A stretch of 64,000 nt of DNA from Desulfobulbaceae bacterium BRH_c16a (GTDB taxonomy: Bacteria > Desulfobacterota > Desulfobulbia > Desulfobulbales > Desulfocapsaceae): positions 1 to 64,000 of the forward strand of contig LADS01000056.1 of NCBI GenBank assembly GCA_000961725.1, in the 5' to 3' direction. How positions within the stretch are numbered: the first letter of the stretch is position 1; each line of letters begins with the position of its first letter. The position numbers and the translations under genes are program-made. Shown piece by piece: positions 52,170-59,671 of this stretch. Below the pieces are notes generated by a model. That model did no database searches and had not been told where the DNA came from. It worked only from the letters and a program-made list of their open reading frames with translations.

Positions 52170-52463
52170 TTAAACGATTACAGCGCCGATAGACTGCACA
52201 ACGGTATCAGCGGACAGCAGAAATGCACCCCCAAGGACAACGCCTGCCGCAGGAAGAATCATCTGCCGGATAGCAAGGATGGCCGCAAAAACCATAGAAG
52301 CAACACCAGCGACAAATCCAATAGGGCCAAGCAAAATCTGAGTTACCGCAATATCGTACAAGTCAAAGGCAAACGAACCAGCCGCCGGAGTTGTCATAGC
52401 GAAGACACTGACTGTCTGGAGCAGTAAAACGGTTAAAATGGCAAAAAAAGTTACTTTTTTCAT
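52170..52463 (-). CDS. traA: TraA-type propilin
   Basis: 97 residues. A long hydrophobic signal (KKVTFFAILTVLLLQTVSVFA) ends near residue 22. The mature part (about 70 residues) has two hydrophobic helices, AVTQILLGPIGFVAGVASMVFAAIL and ILPAAGVVLGGAFLLSA, as in F pilin. No C-terminal cyclisation motif is evident. It is the pilus subunit and first structural gene of the secretion operon. Confidence 0.85.
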   Translation of the reverse strand: MKKVTFFAILTVLLLQTVSVFAMTTPAAGSFAFDLYDIAVTQILLGPIGFVAGVASMVFAAILAIRQMILPAAGVVLGGAFLLSADTVVQSIGAVIV

Positions 52464-52508
52464 GATGACATTTCCTTTTGTTGCTGTTGTTGCACGAGCT
52501 TGTGCTTT

Positions 52509-53027
52509 TCAGTTTTTAGTTAGTTTTATCTCTACCCTTCGATTGCTTTCCGGGGTGCTCCCGTAAATCATCCCTTTTCCCTCCGCCGAAGCCACTTTGA
52601 AACCATTTCTCCGAAGCATGGTAGCAACAGCCTCGGCTCGATACCTGGAAAGTTTGAGGTTCTGGTTTTCGATTCCAATCGAACAGGTGTAGCCGGTGAG
52701 ATACAGAGGACAGGTGGCACAACAATCTTGCAACTCCATCAGGAGCTTGTTGCCGGCATCCGGGGATAACCTTGCGCTGCCCAGGTCAAAATAAACCACA
52801 GGGAACGGACGGCTTTCTGGTCGAGCGTAAAAAGATGGTAGGCTGGCAATGATGAAAGTTTGGTGGAATGGAATTTGTACAGGTGTGTTTATGGCAGGTG
52901 CATAGCTGAAAAAATCCTGTCGGATTTCAAGCCCCCAAACCGGATTGGAAACGGAACTGGTGAACATGAAAAATCCTCCTGAAATCAGAATGAATTTTTG
53001 AATTTGTTTTCTGGCCCGATTCATCAT
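52509..53027 (-). CDS. OmpA-like envelope protein upstream of the pilin
   Basis: 172 residues from the ATG at 53027, which puts a signal/membrane segment (FILISGGFFMFTSS) at the N-terminus. A start at 53132 would add 35 basic residues. The C-terminal half is an OmpA/MotB peptidoglycan-binding domain: VVYFDLGSARLSPDAGNKL, then LYLTGYTC, SRYRAEAVATMLRRNGFK and NRRVEIKL. It probably anchors the transfer machine to peptidoglycan. An OmpA-fold gene in this position is not part of the F core set. No clear ribosome-binding site for either start. Confidence 0.6.
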   Translation of the reverse strand: MMNRARKQIQKFILISGGFFMFTSSVSNPVWGLEIRQDFFSYAPAINTPVQIPFHQTFIIASLPSFYARPESRPFPVVYFDLGSARLSPDAGNKLLMELQDCCATCPLYLTGYTCSIGIENQNLKLSRYRAEAVATMLRRNGFKVASAEGKGMIYGSTPESNRRVEIKLTKN

Positions 53028-53094
53028 TTCTGTCGCATTAAAGAAACTACTGTTTCTTTCTCTTTGATTATGTTTTGTCGCATTATTTTCATGG

Positions 53095-53580
53095 TCATTT
53101 TGCAATTTCCGGTTCACTTTTTTCGAGGTCATTATTTGACATTTCCATGCCCTGATTTTGCTCTTCATTCAGCTCTTTTTTCATTTGTCTTTCTTTGGCT
53201 CGATGGGCTCTCTTTCGTACTCGATAAAGTTTTTTGATTTCAAAAATTGACAGCTTAAATCGATAGGTAAATTCAATTTCTACTATCAGATTATTCATAA
53301 AAAGTCGTTTGTTTGGCTCCAGGTTCATGAACCTGGAATACGCATAGCGTTCCCATTTTGTTTCCAAGTCACAGGTGTCAATGAGTGCTTTTCTATATTT
53401 TATGTTTTTCTGACTCAACTGAGGTCTCAAGAAATCATGCAGCCCCCAAAGATTTTCCAGCAATTTCATACCGATTAAATCTTCATCCAAGAGAGGATCG
53501 CTTATTGTTTTTGTCCTTTTCATCCAGCGGAGTGTTTTCAGCGGAATTTTAGAGGTCTTCGCATATTCTTTGATTTCCAT
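53095..53580 (-). CDS. Small regulator-like protein with N-terminal HTH
   Basis: 161 residues. Residues 1-30 (MEIKEYAKTSKIPLKTLRWMKR) read like the start of a MerR-type or similar helix-turn-helix. The remainder is helical, with a Lys/Arg-rich stretch (KKLYRVRKRAHRAKERQMKKEL) and acidic C-terminus. Overlaps the sigma-like gene by 32 bases. Probably a control or assembly protein of the tra operon; no family recognised. Confidence 0.45.
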   Translation of the reverse strand: MEIKEYAKTSKIPLKTLRWMKRTKTISDPLLDEDLIGMKLLENLWGLHDFLRPQLSQKNIKYRKALIDTCDLETKWERYAYSRFMNLEPNKRLFMNNLIVEIEFTYRFKLSIFEIKKLYRVRKRAHRAKERQMKKELNEEQNQGMEMSNNDLEKSEPEIAK

Positions 53581-54100
53581 AGCCCTCTATTCTTTTGATA
53601 GCGTTTGATAAAATTTTTCTGGCCGATTGGATATGAATCCCAAAATGGTTGGCAATCGTGTTAAAACTGACGGGTCTTGGCTGTGAGAGAATCCACAGGG
53701 AAAGAAGCCTTTGTCGGCTAGTCAGTGCAGACAATGTCACGGCAATGACTGCGTCATCCAGCTCGCAACATTCATTCAGGTCCGGGGATTGTTCGTTTTG
53801 AATTGCCATGCTCGCCTGTTGCTCGTTAGCTAAGGCAACACCAGCGGCCAGCTGGATACATCTGGTACCAAAAACAATACGGAAATACTGGCTAGTTAAG
53901 GACAAGTCCTTGTTTTGATCGATTAAAACTGAGATCACCTGATACACAGCAAGCTGGGCCTCTCCCGCCAAGTCTCTTGAATCACATGACATGTACCGAT
54001 AATATGGTGCGGCTATGCACCATATCAACACCCTGTTTGCGCTCACCCAAGATTGAGCCAGTGGCCAGATGTTTTGTTTATTTGGGTTAACAGAACACAT
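53549..54100 (-). CDS. Sigma-70-like or sigma-region 4 protein at the head of the tra operon
   Basis: 183 residues. The C-terminal 55 residues (ALTSRQRLLSLWILSQPRPV ... IANHFGIHIQSARKILSNAIKRI) match the region 4 helix-turn-helix of sigma factors. The N-terminal part (DLAGEAQLAVYQVISVLIDQ, SQYFRIVFGTRCIQLA) is reminiscent of region 2 but is degenerate. It could act as an element-specific sigma or as a DNA-binding activator. 5 bases separate it from the excisionase-like gene. Confidence 0.5.
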   Translation of the reverse strand: MCSVNPNKQNIWPLAQSWVSANRVLIWCIAAPYYRYMSCDSRDLAGEAQLAVYQVISVLIDQNKDLSLTSQYFRIVFGTRCIQLAAGVALANEQQASMAIQNEQSPDLNECCELDDAVIAVTLSALTSRQRLLSLWILSQPRPVSFNTIANHFGIHIQSARKILSNAIKRIEGYGNQRICEDL

Positions 54101-54105
54101 TTCGA

Positions 54106-54321
54106 TTACCTGAGTTCCATCAACCGTTCAATCAACTTAGGATCCGGTATCTCTCTGTATTTATCTAAAAACTCATCAACCTTCGAGGATCGCAACAAAA
54201 CCGTACGGCTATTAATTTCTATTCGTGGCATCCCATCACACATCAGCTTGAGCACAACTCGTTTTCCACACCCAAGATACTGCTGTTCTCCAGGTATTCG
54301 ATTGAGATAGATTCCATTCAT
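54106..54321 (-). CDS. Small excisionase/AlpA-like DNA-binding protein
   Basis: 71 residues. The YLGCGKRVVLKLMCDGMPRIEINSRT VLLRSSKVDEFLDKYRE arrangement is that of excisionase-type winged helix proteins (helix, Gly-Met-Pro turn, then a wing and a C-terminal helix). It may control recombination or transcription of the element. Start overlaps the previous gene by 4 bases. Confidence 0.6.
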   Translation of the reverse strand: MNGIYLNRIPGEQQYLGCGKRVVLKLMCDGMPRIEINSRTVLLRSSKVDEFLDKYREIPDPKLIERLMELR

Positions 54322-54509
54322 GCTTCATCCTCACTCTCGGTGAGATACGACTTCAAATATGCTTGTGAAAGCCGTTGATAAAGTGATTCTCCAGTTGATA
54401 ACGTTAACGTCTCAAACGGTATTTGTATTTTTAGTGACAAATCTTTAGCCTTTGTTTTCGAAAGCAATCGTCGCCCCAAGCGCAGATCACTTATCATTTG
54501 CGGGGACAT
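54318..54509 (-). CDS. Small protein, first gene of the tra operon
   Basis: 63 residues (MSPQMISDLRLGRRLLSKTK ... SYLTESEDEA), basic N-terminus, acidic end. No motif recognised. It lies directly across from the repressor gene, with the operator-like region between, and resembles a small early regulator by position. GGGGACATG start has no strong ribosome-binding site. Confidence 0.4.
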   Translation of the reverse strand: MSPQMISDLRLGRRLLSKTKAKDLSLKIQIPFETLTLSTGESLYQRLSQAYLKSYLTESEDEA

Positions 54510-54671
54510 GCCAAATCATCTACATAACGTGAACACACAACCGGTTAATCCACAAAAAATGTACATTTAACGTGATGCAGGCACACTTATACACGTATTG
54601 TGAATTTATTGTAAATATAAATCTTCACATTGGTTGTTTATTTTTATCCGCAGAATGCGTATAATGCGCAA
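54510..54671. promoter_or_regulatory. Divergent promoter/operator region of repressor and tra operon
   Basis: Between the two divergent genes. Recurring GTGA half-sites: ATAACGTGAACACAC (near 54523), TTTAACGTGATGC (near 54567), ATTGTGAATTT (near 54598) and an inverted AATGTGAAG (near 54628). TATAAT at 54660-54665 is a consensus -10 whose start point would coincide with the ATG at 54672, suggesting a leaderless repressor mRNA. The minus-strand promoter cannot be placed with confidence. Confidence 0.5.
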
Positions 54672-55469
54672 ATGGAAAATCACAAATCTGACATAATGGA
54701 AATTTTCAGCATCGCAACCATGCATATCTTATCCACCAAAGGAATAAAGCAAAACGCGATAGCCAAAAAGCTGAATATTGGAACAACCACTCTGAATAAT
54801 TATATAAATGGAAGGAGACAAGGAAGTGAATCTACGCGAAGAAGGATTGCAGATCAACTTGGTTGGAATTATGAAAAGCTGCTAGAGCTCGGTCAATGGA
54901 TACTCAGAGGGAATCCTCCCGAGAAATTTTATCCACCTTTTGTGAATTCTACAAAACAAGACCTTTCCGAATCAATTAGTGACGCCACTTCGTCCTCAAA
55001 ATTCTCAGGTACCAAAACAAAACGACCTGATTATGCAACTCCTCAAAACACAGCAAATTTTATTTCTGTTCCCAAATTTGCAGCACAGCTACCAGTCGAC
55101 CAAGGTACTTTTCCAGATACAGACCTTGTTGAATCAGACATGATGTTCCACAAAAACTTCCTGATGAAATATGGAAATCCTGATCAAATGGCACTATTTG
55201 AGGTTATAGGTAATTCTATGAAACCTCTTTTATATAATGGAGATGTTGTCCTGGTTAATTTATCAAAAAATAATATCACCGACATTATTGATGGTAAAGC
55301 ATATGCGTTTCGTGAAAATCGTACCGTCAAGGTTAAAAGGCTATCGCTCCAAGGAACTACATTAATTGTGACAAGTGAAAATTCGATACTTTATCCACCA
55401 TACATCGTTGACACAGGAAACTTCAGCATGATTGGCGAAGTTTTATGGGTAGGACACGAGGTCAATTAA
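54672..55469 (+). CDS. CI/LexA-type repressor with S24 autoproteolysis domain
   Basis: 265 residues from ATG at 54672. The N-terminal HTH (about residues 23-50, GIKQNAIAKKLNIGTTTLNN) is followed by a linker of about 80 residues and a C-terminal S24 peptidase with the serine in VIGNSMKPLL (about 180) and the lysine in VKVKRLS (about 220). The element repressor of SXT-type ICEs (SetR) has this design and is inactivated by RecA during DNA damage. Divergent from the tra operon, so likely its SOS-responsive repressor. An Ala-Gly-type cleavage site is not obvious. Confidence 0.85.
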   Translation: MENHKSDIMEIFSIATMHILSTKGIKQNAIAKKLNIGTTTLNNYINGRRQGSESTRRRIADQLGWNYEKLLELGQWILRGNPPEKFYPPFVNSTKQDLSESISDATSSSKFSGTKTKRPDYATPQNTANFISVPKFAAQLPVDQGTFPDTDLVESDMMFHKNFLMKYGNPDQMALFEVIGNSMKPLLYNGDVVLVNLSKNNITDIIDGKAYAFRENRTVKVKRLSLQGTTLIVTSENSILYPPYIVDTGNFSMIGEVLWVGHEVN

Positions 55470-55615
55470 AGGTTTTCTATGCCAGCAATGCCAGCAACAG
55501 TCTGAGAAAAGTTAAAGGCTCTGACCGAGGGTATGTGATGGTCCATTACAATTGACAACGAAAGCTGTTGCCAATGATAAGCAACAAGCGACTGACAATG
55601 CTCCTTGGCACAGTC

Positions 55616-55807
55616 TTAAAATACAAACCGGGACATATCCCTGACATTAAATTTTCCAAATCCACTCAACAGGAGATCTGATCCACTGATTAGAGTCTCT
55701 TTTGAAAATTTCAAAAATGCCTCTACCGCATCGACAGCCTGGGTTTTCGTCAGGTTATCATGATTTTTGTATACTTGCTGAACAAGATCTGCTTTGGTAA
55801 GTGTCAT
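55616..55807 (-). pseudogene. ihfA: IHF-alpha-like gene, truncated
   Basis: 63 residues. MTLTKADLVQQVYKNHDNLT and ...AVEAFLKFSKETLISGSDLL LSGFGKFNVRD are IHF/HU family. Normal IHF-alpha is about 100 residues; this one stops right after the KFNVRD strand, so the DNA-wrapping beta arms are lost. GTAAGTGTCATG upstream has no clear ribosome-binding site. Likely a dead or partial gene, perhaps still able to dimerise. Confidence 0.7.
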
Positions 55808-55859
55808 GTGATTTCACCTATGGTTGATGAAAAATGATTTCGGTGATCTAATGCCGATC

Positions 55860-55884
55860 ATATTCAAAAATTGAATATATTCAA
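55860..55884. promoter_or_regulatory. Overlapping dyads TTGAATAT
   Basis: ATATTCAA (55860-55867), AAA, TTGAATAT (55871-55878) is a perfect inverted repeat, and TTGAATATATTCAA (55871-55884) is a perfect 14-base palindrome sharing an arm with it. Regulator sites between the ihfA fragment and the ParB-fold gene. Confidence 0.6.
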
Positions 55885-55938
55885 ATATATTGGTGTGATA
55901 TGTTCAATTTTCGATACATTTATTTCTTACCGTGAGAG

Positions 55939-56394
55939 ATGGAGGCTAACAGGGTAAGGTCCTCTCAGAACATCCAACCTATGAAAAAATTTCTGAAGGT
56001 CGATAATGATTTCACGCCGTGCCCCGCTGACATCGGTGATGAATTGTATCCAAATGGTATTTTTGAGTTTAATATCACAAAAATTCTCGAACGTATTCAA
56101 ACAACTCCCGACGGCATCACCGTTGAAGATGTAGAGGTACTCGATTTTCCAAATGATTTTTCTTTAATCAACGAATCCCATGTGGATTCAACTGATATTT
56201 CCACACCGGTAATATTGGCGGAAATCTCTCCTGGACGATACAACTTAATCGACGGGAACCACAGAATGGAAAAGGCTCGCAGTATGGGTGTCAAGAATTT
56301 GGTAGCATATAAATTGAACGTCGAACAACACATTCCATTTTTGACCAGCAAAAAGGCTTATCTCGCCTACATTGAATACTGGAACAAAAATTGA
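55939..56394 (+). CDS. ParB/sulfiredoxin-fold nuclease-like protein
   Basis: 151 residues (137 if the ATG at 55981 is used). The core YNLIDGNHRMEKARSMGVKNL (about 113-133) is the ParB/Srx signature (DGNHR). No HTH domain follows, so it is not a centromere-binding protein. It could be a small regulator or nuclease; no partner gene is adjacent. No strong ribosome-binding site for either start. Confidence 0.6.
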   Translation: MEANRVRSSQNIQPMKKFLKVDNDFTPCPADIGDELYPNGIFEFNITKILERIQTTPDGITVEDVEVLDFPNDFSLINESHVDSTDISTPVILAEISPGRYNLIDGNHRMEKARSMGVKNLVAYKLNVEQHIPFLTSKKAYLAYIEYWNKN

Positions 56395-56872
56395 GGAACT
56401 GAGAGAGCAGGGACGGGGAATTCTCGAAGTTTGATCTCTGTTATACCGGTTACGATTCTTTTGAATATGTTGATTCTTGGAATCAACCTGTTCTGTTACG
56501 TATCGAGGATGTCATCTCGGATAATGGCAAGGGAAAAGCAAGATCCCCAAATGCTCCATAACCTGCCATTTCTTCTGAGATAATTTCGAATTTACAAAAG
56601 AGCCGATTACTCCTTTTCTGGTGTGATGTTTGGCTTTTCTCAAAAACAAAAATGATCAGGAAGCTCAGCTATGACCTCTGACGACTGAGGTTAAGATGTT
56701 CATGGATAAGCTCTTATCTCCGACTCCTTTTTTGTTGTTAGGATTCTGGAAAAGCAGAACTTCCTGAATACAGTAGGAAGGTACAACCAGAGAAGAGTCT
56801 AGGAAATTGTACCTTTAATGTGGTAAGCTTAACTACTGTTGTGGCGGGAAAATCCGAGTTTGTGATGCCGGA
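56395..56872. other. Intergenic region with two hairpins
   Basis: About 480 bases with no supported gene. TTGATTC (56470-56476) and GAATCAA (56480-56486) form a hairpin, and AAGGTACAA (56778-56786) with TTGTACCTT (56807-56815) makes a 9-base stem with a 20-base loop. It separates the mobile-element genes from the metal-resistance genes; an element boundary in it is possible but no att site was identified. Confidence 0.4.
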
Positions 56873-57145
56873 TTAACTCATTAAAATCTTTCTCATGCGG
56901 TGATACTCTTCCTGGGTAATTTCTCCTTTTGCAAATCTATTTTTCAGGATATCCAGGGAGTCGTGCTTGTCGGTTGCACCATTTGGCTTCGGAACCATTG
57001 AAATAGTTAATTTGATCATGACATAGACTAGCAGGAGGAAGAGCAGCAATCCCAGCAGTCCGCCAAGGGGTCCGATGCCCATAAAAAAATTTCCAAGACC
57101 AAAAGGCAGTCCCGCTCCCCAATTACCACAGTTCCACATAATCAT
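56873..57145 (-). CDS. SHOCT-domain membrane protein
   Basis: 90 residues. Gly- and Leu-rich start (GLPFGLGNFFMGIGPLGGLLGL), one membrane helix at about 28-50, and a C-terminal SHOCT-type motif (SLDILKNRFAKGEITQEEYHRM RKIL). Small proteins of this kind often accompany metal-resistance loci. Adjacent to the ZraP-like gene on the same strand with 60 bases between. GGAGAAATG upstream of the start. Confidence 0.75.
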   Translation of the reverse strand: MIMWNCGNWGAGLPFGLGNFFMGIGPLGGLLGLLLFLLLVYVMIKLTISMVPKPNGATDKHDSLDILKNRFAKGEITQEEYHRMRKILMS

Positions 57146-57205
57146 TTCTCCTTCAAATGAACACCTGGAGGGGGAATTCCCCTCCAGATATCGCTTGTCT
57201 GTATC

Positions 57206-57616
57206 TTACCACATACACGGACCGTAGCCACCGTAGCCACCATAGCCCATGCCGGAGCCTCTCATGGAATGTCTATTAGCCGGGCCACCATTCCATCCGT
57301 AGGTGTTCGCCTTTTCCTGGAGTGCAAGCTGATTGGCCGCAATATTTTCCGATAACTCACGTACCCGCTTGCTGTCAGGATTCGGGCCTGCCACCAGGGC
57401 GTCGAGTTCAACCCGATCTGCTGCAACTTGTGCACGGGATTCCCTTGTTTCGTCAAGAAATTTCTGGTTTGCGGCATCGGTGGCACCGGTTCCGTACATT
57501 GCGCCATATCCCATCATATGCCCCCCATTGCCCCAGCCCCATGCCGAGACGTTCATTGCCGAGAAACCAACGACGATGGCTACGGTTGCTACTGCTGCGA
57601 TCATTTTACCTTTCAT
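57206..57616 (-). CDS. zraP: ZraP/Spy-like periplasmic metal-binding chaperone
   Basis: 136 residues with a signal peptide (KGKMIAAVATVAIVVGFSAM NVSA, about 1-24). The mature N-terminus is Gly/Trp/His/Met-rich (WGWGNGGHMMGYG), and the C-terminus GGYGGYGPCMW keeps a lone Cys beside aromatic residues, as in zinc-resistance-associated proteins. A helical middle (ESRAQVAADRVELDALVAG, RELSENIAANQLALQEKA) fits the Spy/ZraP hook. Such proteins bind zinc and protect the envelope. AGGAGGTAG lies upstream. A palindrome at 57719-57738 lies 103 bases before the start. Confidence 0.75.
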   Translation of the reverse strand: MKGKMIAAVATVAIVVGFSAMNVSAWGWGNGGHMMGYGAMYGTGATDAANQKFLDETRESRAQVAADRVELDALVAGPNPDSKRVRELSENIAANQLALQEKANTYGWNGGPANRHSMRGSGMGYGGYGGYGPCMW

Positions 57617-57718
57617 AATAACTACCTCCTGTTTTTGTGGTACGACTTAGTTGTCGCTTTACTTGTTTTGTAGACGATCAATCGTGCCAAAGAGGAGAAA
57701 GAAATAAATAGTTATTAT

Positions 57719-57738
57719 ATACAAATAGTTATTTGTAT
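57719..57738. promoter_or_regulatory. ArsR/SmtB/CadC-type operator candidate
   Basis: ATACAAATA (57719-57727), GT, TATTTGTAT (57730-57738): a perfect 20-base dyad close to the 12-2-12 sites of SmtB/CadC regulators (TCAAATA ... TATTTGA type). Lies between zraP and zraS, and the CadC-like regulator is encoded in the same window at 63626. Confidence 0.6.
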
Positions 57739-57782
57739 TCGTTATTCATCTCCATGAAAGTCGCCTTGTAAAACATCCAACT

Positions 57783-57838
57783 GGTGATTAAAAAGTGTAC
57801 ACTGCGACAGAGTGGTGATTTAAAATTAAACACTATGA
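57783..57838 (+). repeat. Two imperfect direct repeats upstream of zraS
   Basis: GGTGATTAAAAAGTGTACACT (from about 57783) and GGTGATTTAAAATTAAACACT (from about 57815), separated by 11 bases. Similar spaced repeats are seen at the ends of IS21-type elements, so this could be a leftover IS end or a regulator site. Confidence 0.4.
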
Positions 57839-57864
57839 CTTGGAGTAAGCAAAAGGGAAACAAC

Positions 57865-59671
57865 ATGTTTCAACGCAATCGCCGATATTTTGGTAACGCT
57901 TCCGCTTGGTTGGTAATAGGCATGAGTGTGATTCTTGCGATCGTGGTGATTGGTCTGGCTACCATGAACTACAATCGGGAGCGGCGATATATGGCCACTT
58001 TTTTAAGTGAGAAAGGAGCAACTCTCATTCGTGCTTTTGAGGCGGGCGCGCGGACGGGGATGATGGGGGCGTTCGGCACGCTACCCCGTCTCGATACATT
58101 AATAAAGGAAACTGCCGAACAACCGGATATTCTCTATATCGCTATTGTCGATCCGACCGGGGAAATTATCGCTCACAGTGAATCGGACGAGACCGGCCGG
58201 ACATTTCTCGACGCAAAGAGCATGAAGGCTCTTGAGGCGGATAAAGAGGTTAAATGGCGTACAGTCAGCGGTGAGCCGCTTGCAGCGTTTGAAGTGTAAA
58301 CTTTTCCTGCCCGTGCTTCCCAACCCGGCCAACTCGCATATGATGCAAATGATGCAACACAGAAGGCAGATGATGTGGACCAGGATGGGCATTTCGTCTG
58401 AACCTGAGTGGCTGCGTGGATTGCAGGGAGAAAAACTGCTTCATCCGGAGAATCGGCCGGTAATCGTTATCGGCATGGATACGACCTCTTTCGAGGACGC
58501 CATGAACGAAGATATCAAGCTCATTATTGTCATCTCGAGTATTCTGTTTTTACTTGGGATGGCAGGCGTTGTCTCTCTCTTCTGGGCTCAAAGCCATACT
58601 CGATCAAGGAAACTGTTGAGCAACATAAGCGCCATATCTTCAGAGATGATCAACAATCTGCCTGAAGGGGTGATTCTGACGGACAATGATCTGAGGATAC
58701 ACTACATCAACGAGATTGCCGGAACGCTCCTTGGCATCGACGCGCAAGGATCAATTGGCCGCAACTCTTCCGACATACTTTCCGCGACGATCGGTTCCAT
58801 GAACCTCTCTACGACTCTCAAAGGTACGGTCCTTGAAAATGAAGTCGAGATTCCGCAAAAAGATGGGAAAACGATATCCGCCTTCGTCATAGCGACCGAG
58901 GTCGTGACGGAAGATGGGATTTTTGTAGGAAGGATGTATCTCTTGAAGGATCTGACGCAAATCAAGCAACTGCAATCTGAAATACAGAGAAAAGAAAAGC
59001 TGGCGGTAATCGGCAACCTTGCTGCCGGGGTAGCCCACGAGGTGAGAAATCCGTTGAGTTCGATAAAAGGGTACGCAACGTACTTCAAAAGCCTCTTTGG
59101 CGAAGAGAGCGAAAACAGGGTGGCCGCCGAAATGCTGGTCAATGAGACCGAACGGCTCAATCGGGTAATAACGGAACTGCTCGAAATTTCAAGACCATCC
59201 GATATAAAACCGAAAGAGGTCGATATTCAATCGGTTTTTGATACCACTCTGCGGCTTATCCAACCCGACTCGAACCGGCATGCAAAAACAGAAATCTCAC
59301 TGGATATCGCGGATGACCTGAAGAGCTTTGTTGTCGACCCCGACCGTTTTGTTCAAGTCCTGGTGAATATATATATCAACAGTCTTCAGGCAATGCCGGA
59401 CGGCGGCCTCCTGAGCACGAAGGTTGTACCTGGAAAGGATTGTATAGACATCACCATAACCGACACGGGCTGCGGCATGTCGGAGGAAACCAGGAAGCAG
59501 ATATTCAATCCATACTTTACCACGAAGACGACAGGTACCGGGTTGGGCATGGCCATTGTCCAAAAGATAATCGAAGCCCATGGAGGAGAGATAAGCGTTT
59601 TTTCTGAAGAGGGAAAAGGGACCGAAATCACACTTCATCTACCAAAAAACACAAGACCGGCATCTCTATGA
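57865..59671 (+). pseudogene. zraS: ZraS-like sensor kinase broken by a frameshift
   Basis: Two frames together make a normal zinc-responsive histidine kinase. First part 57865-58299 (144 residues): membrane helix SAWLVIGMSVILAIVVIGLA and periplasmic sensor ending ...SGEPLAAFEV. The second frame takes over just after (KLFLPVLPNP, from about 58298) and runs to 59671: second membrane helix (LIIVISSILFLLGMAGVVSL), PAS, HisKA (AAGVAHEVRNPLSSIKGYA), then the N and G boxes (DTGCGMSEE, GTGLGMAI). Near GTGTAAAC (58295) one base is added or lost. Could be a real inactivating change or an assembly error. Confidence 0.75.

Noticed and set aside
57617..57864. Sigma54 promoter for zraP
   Set aside because: TGGCACG at about 57683-57689 on the minus strand is followed by no TTGC at the right distance, so the -12 element is missing.
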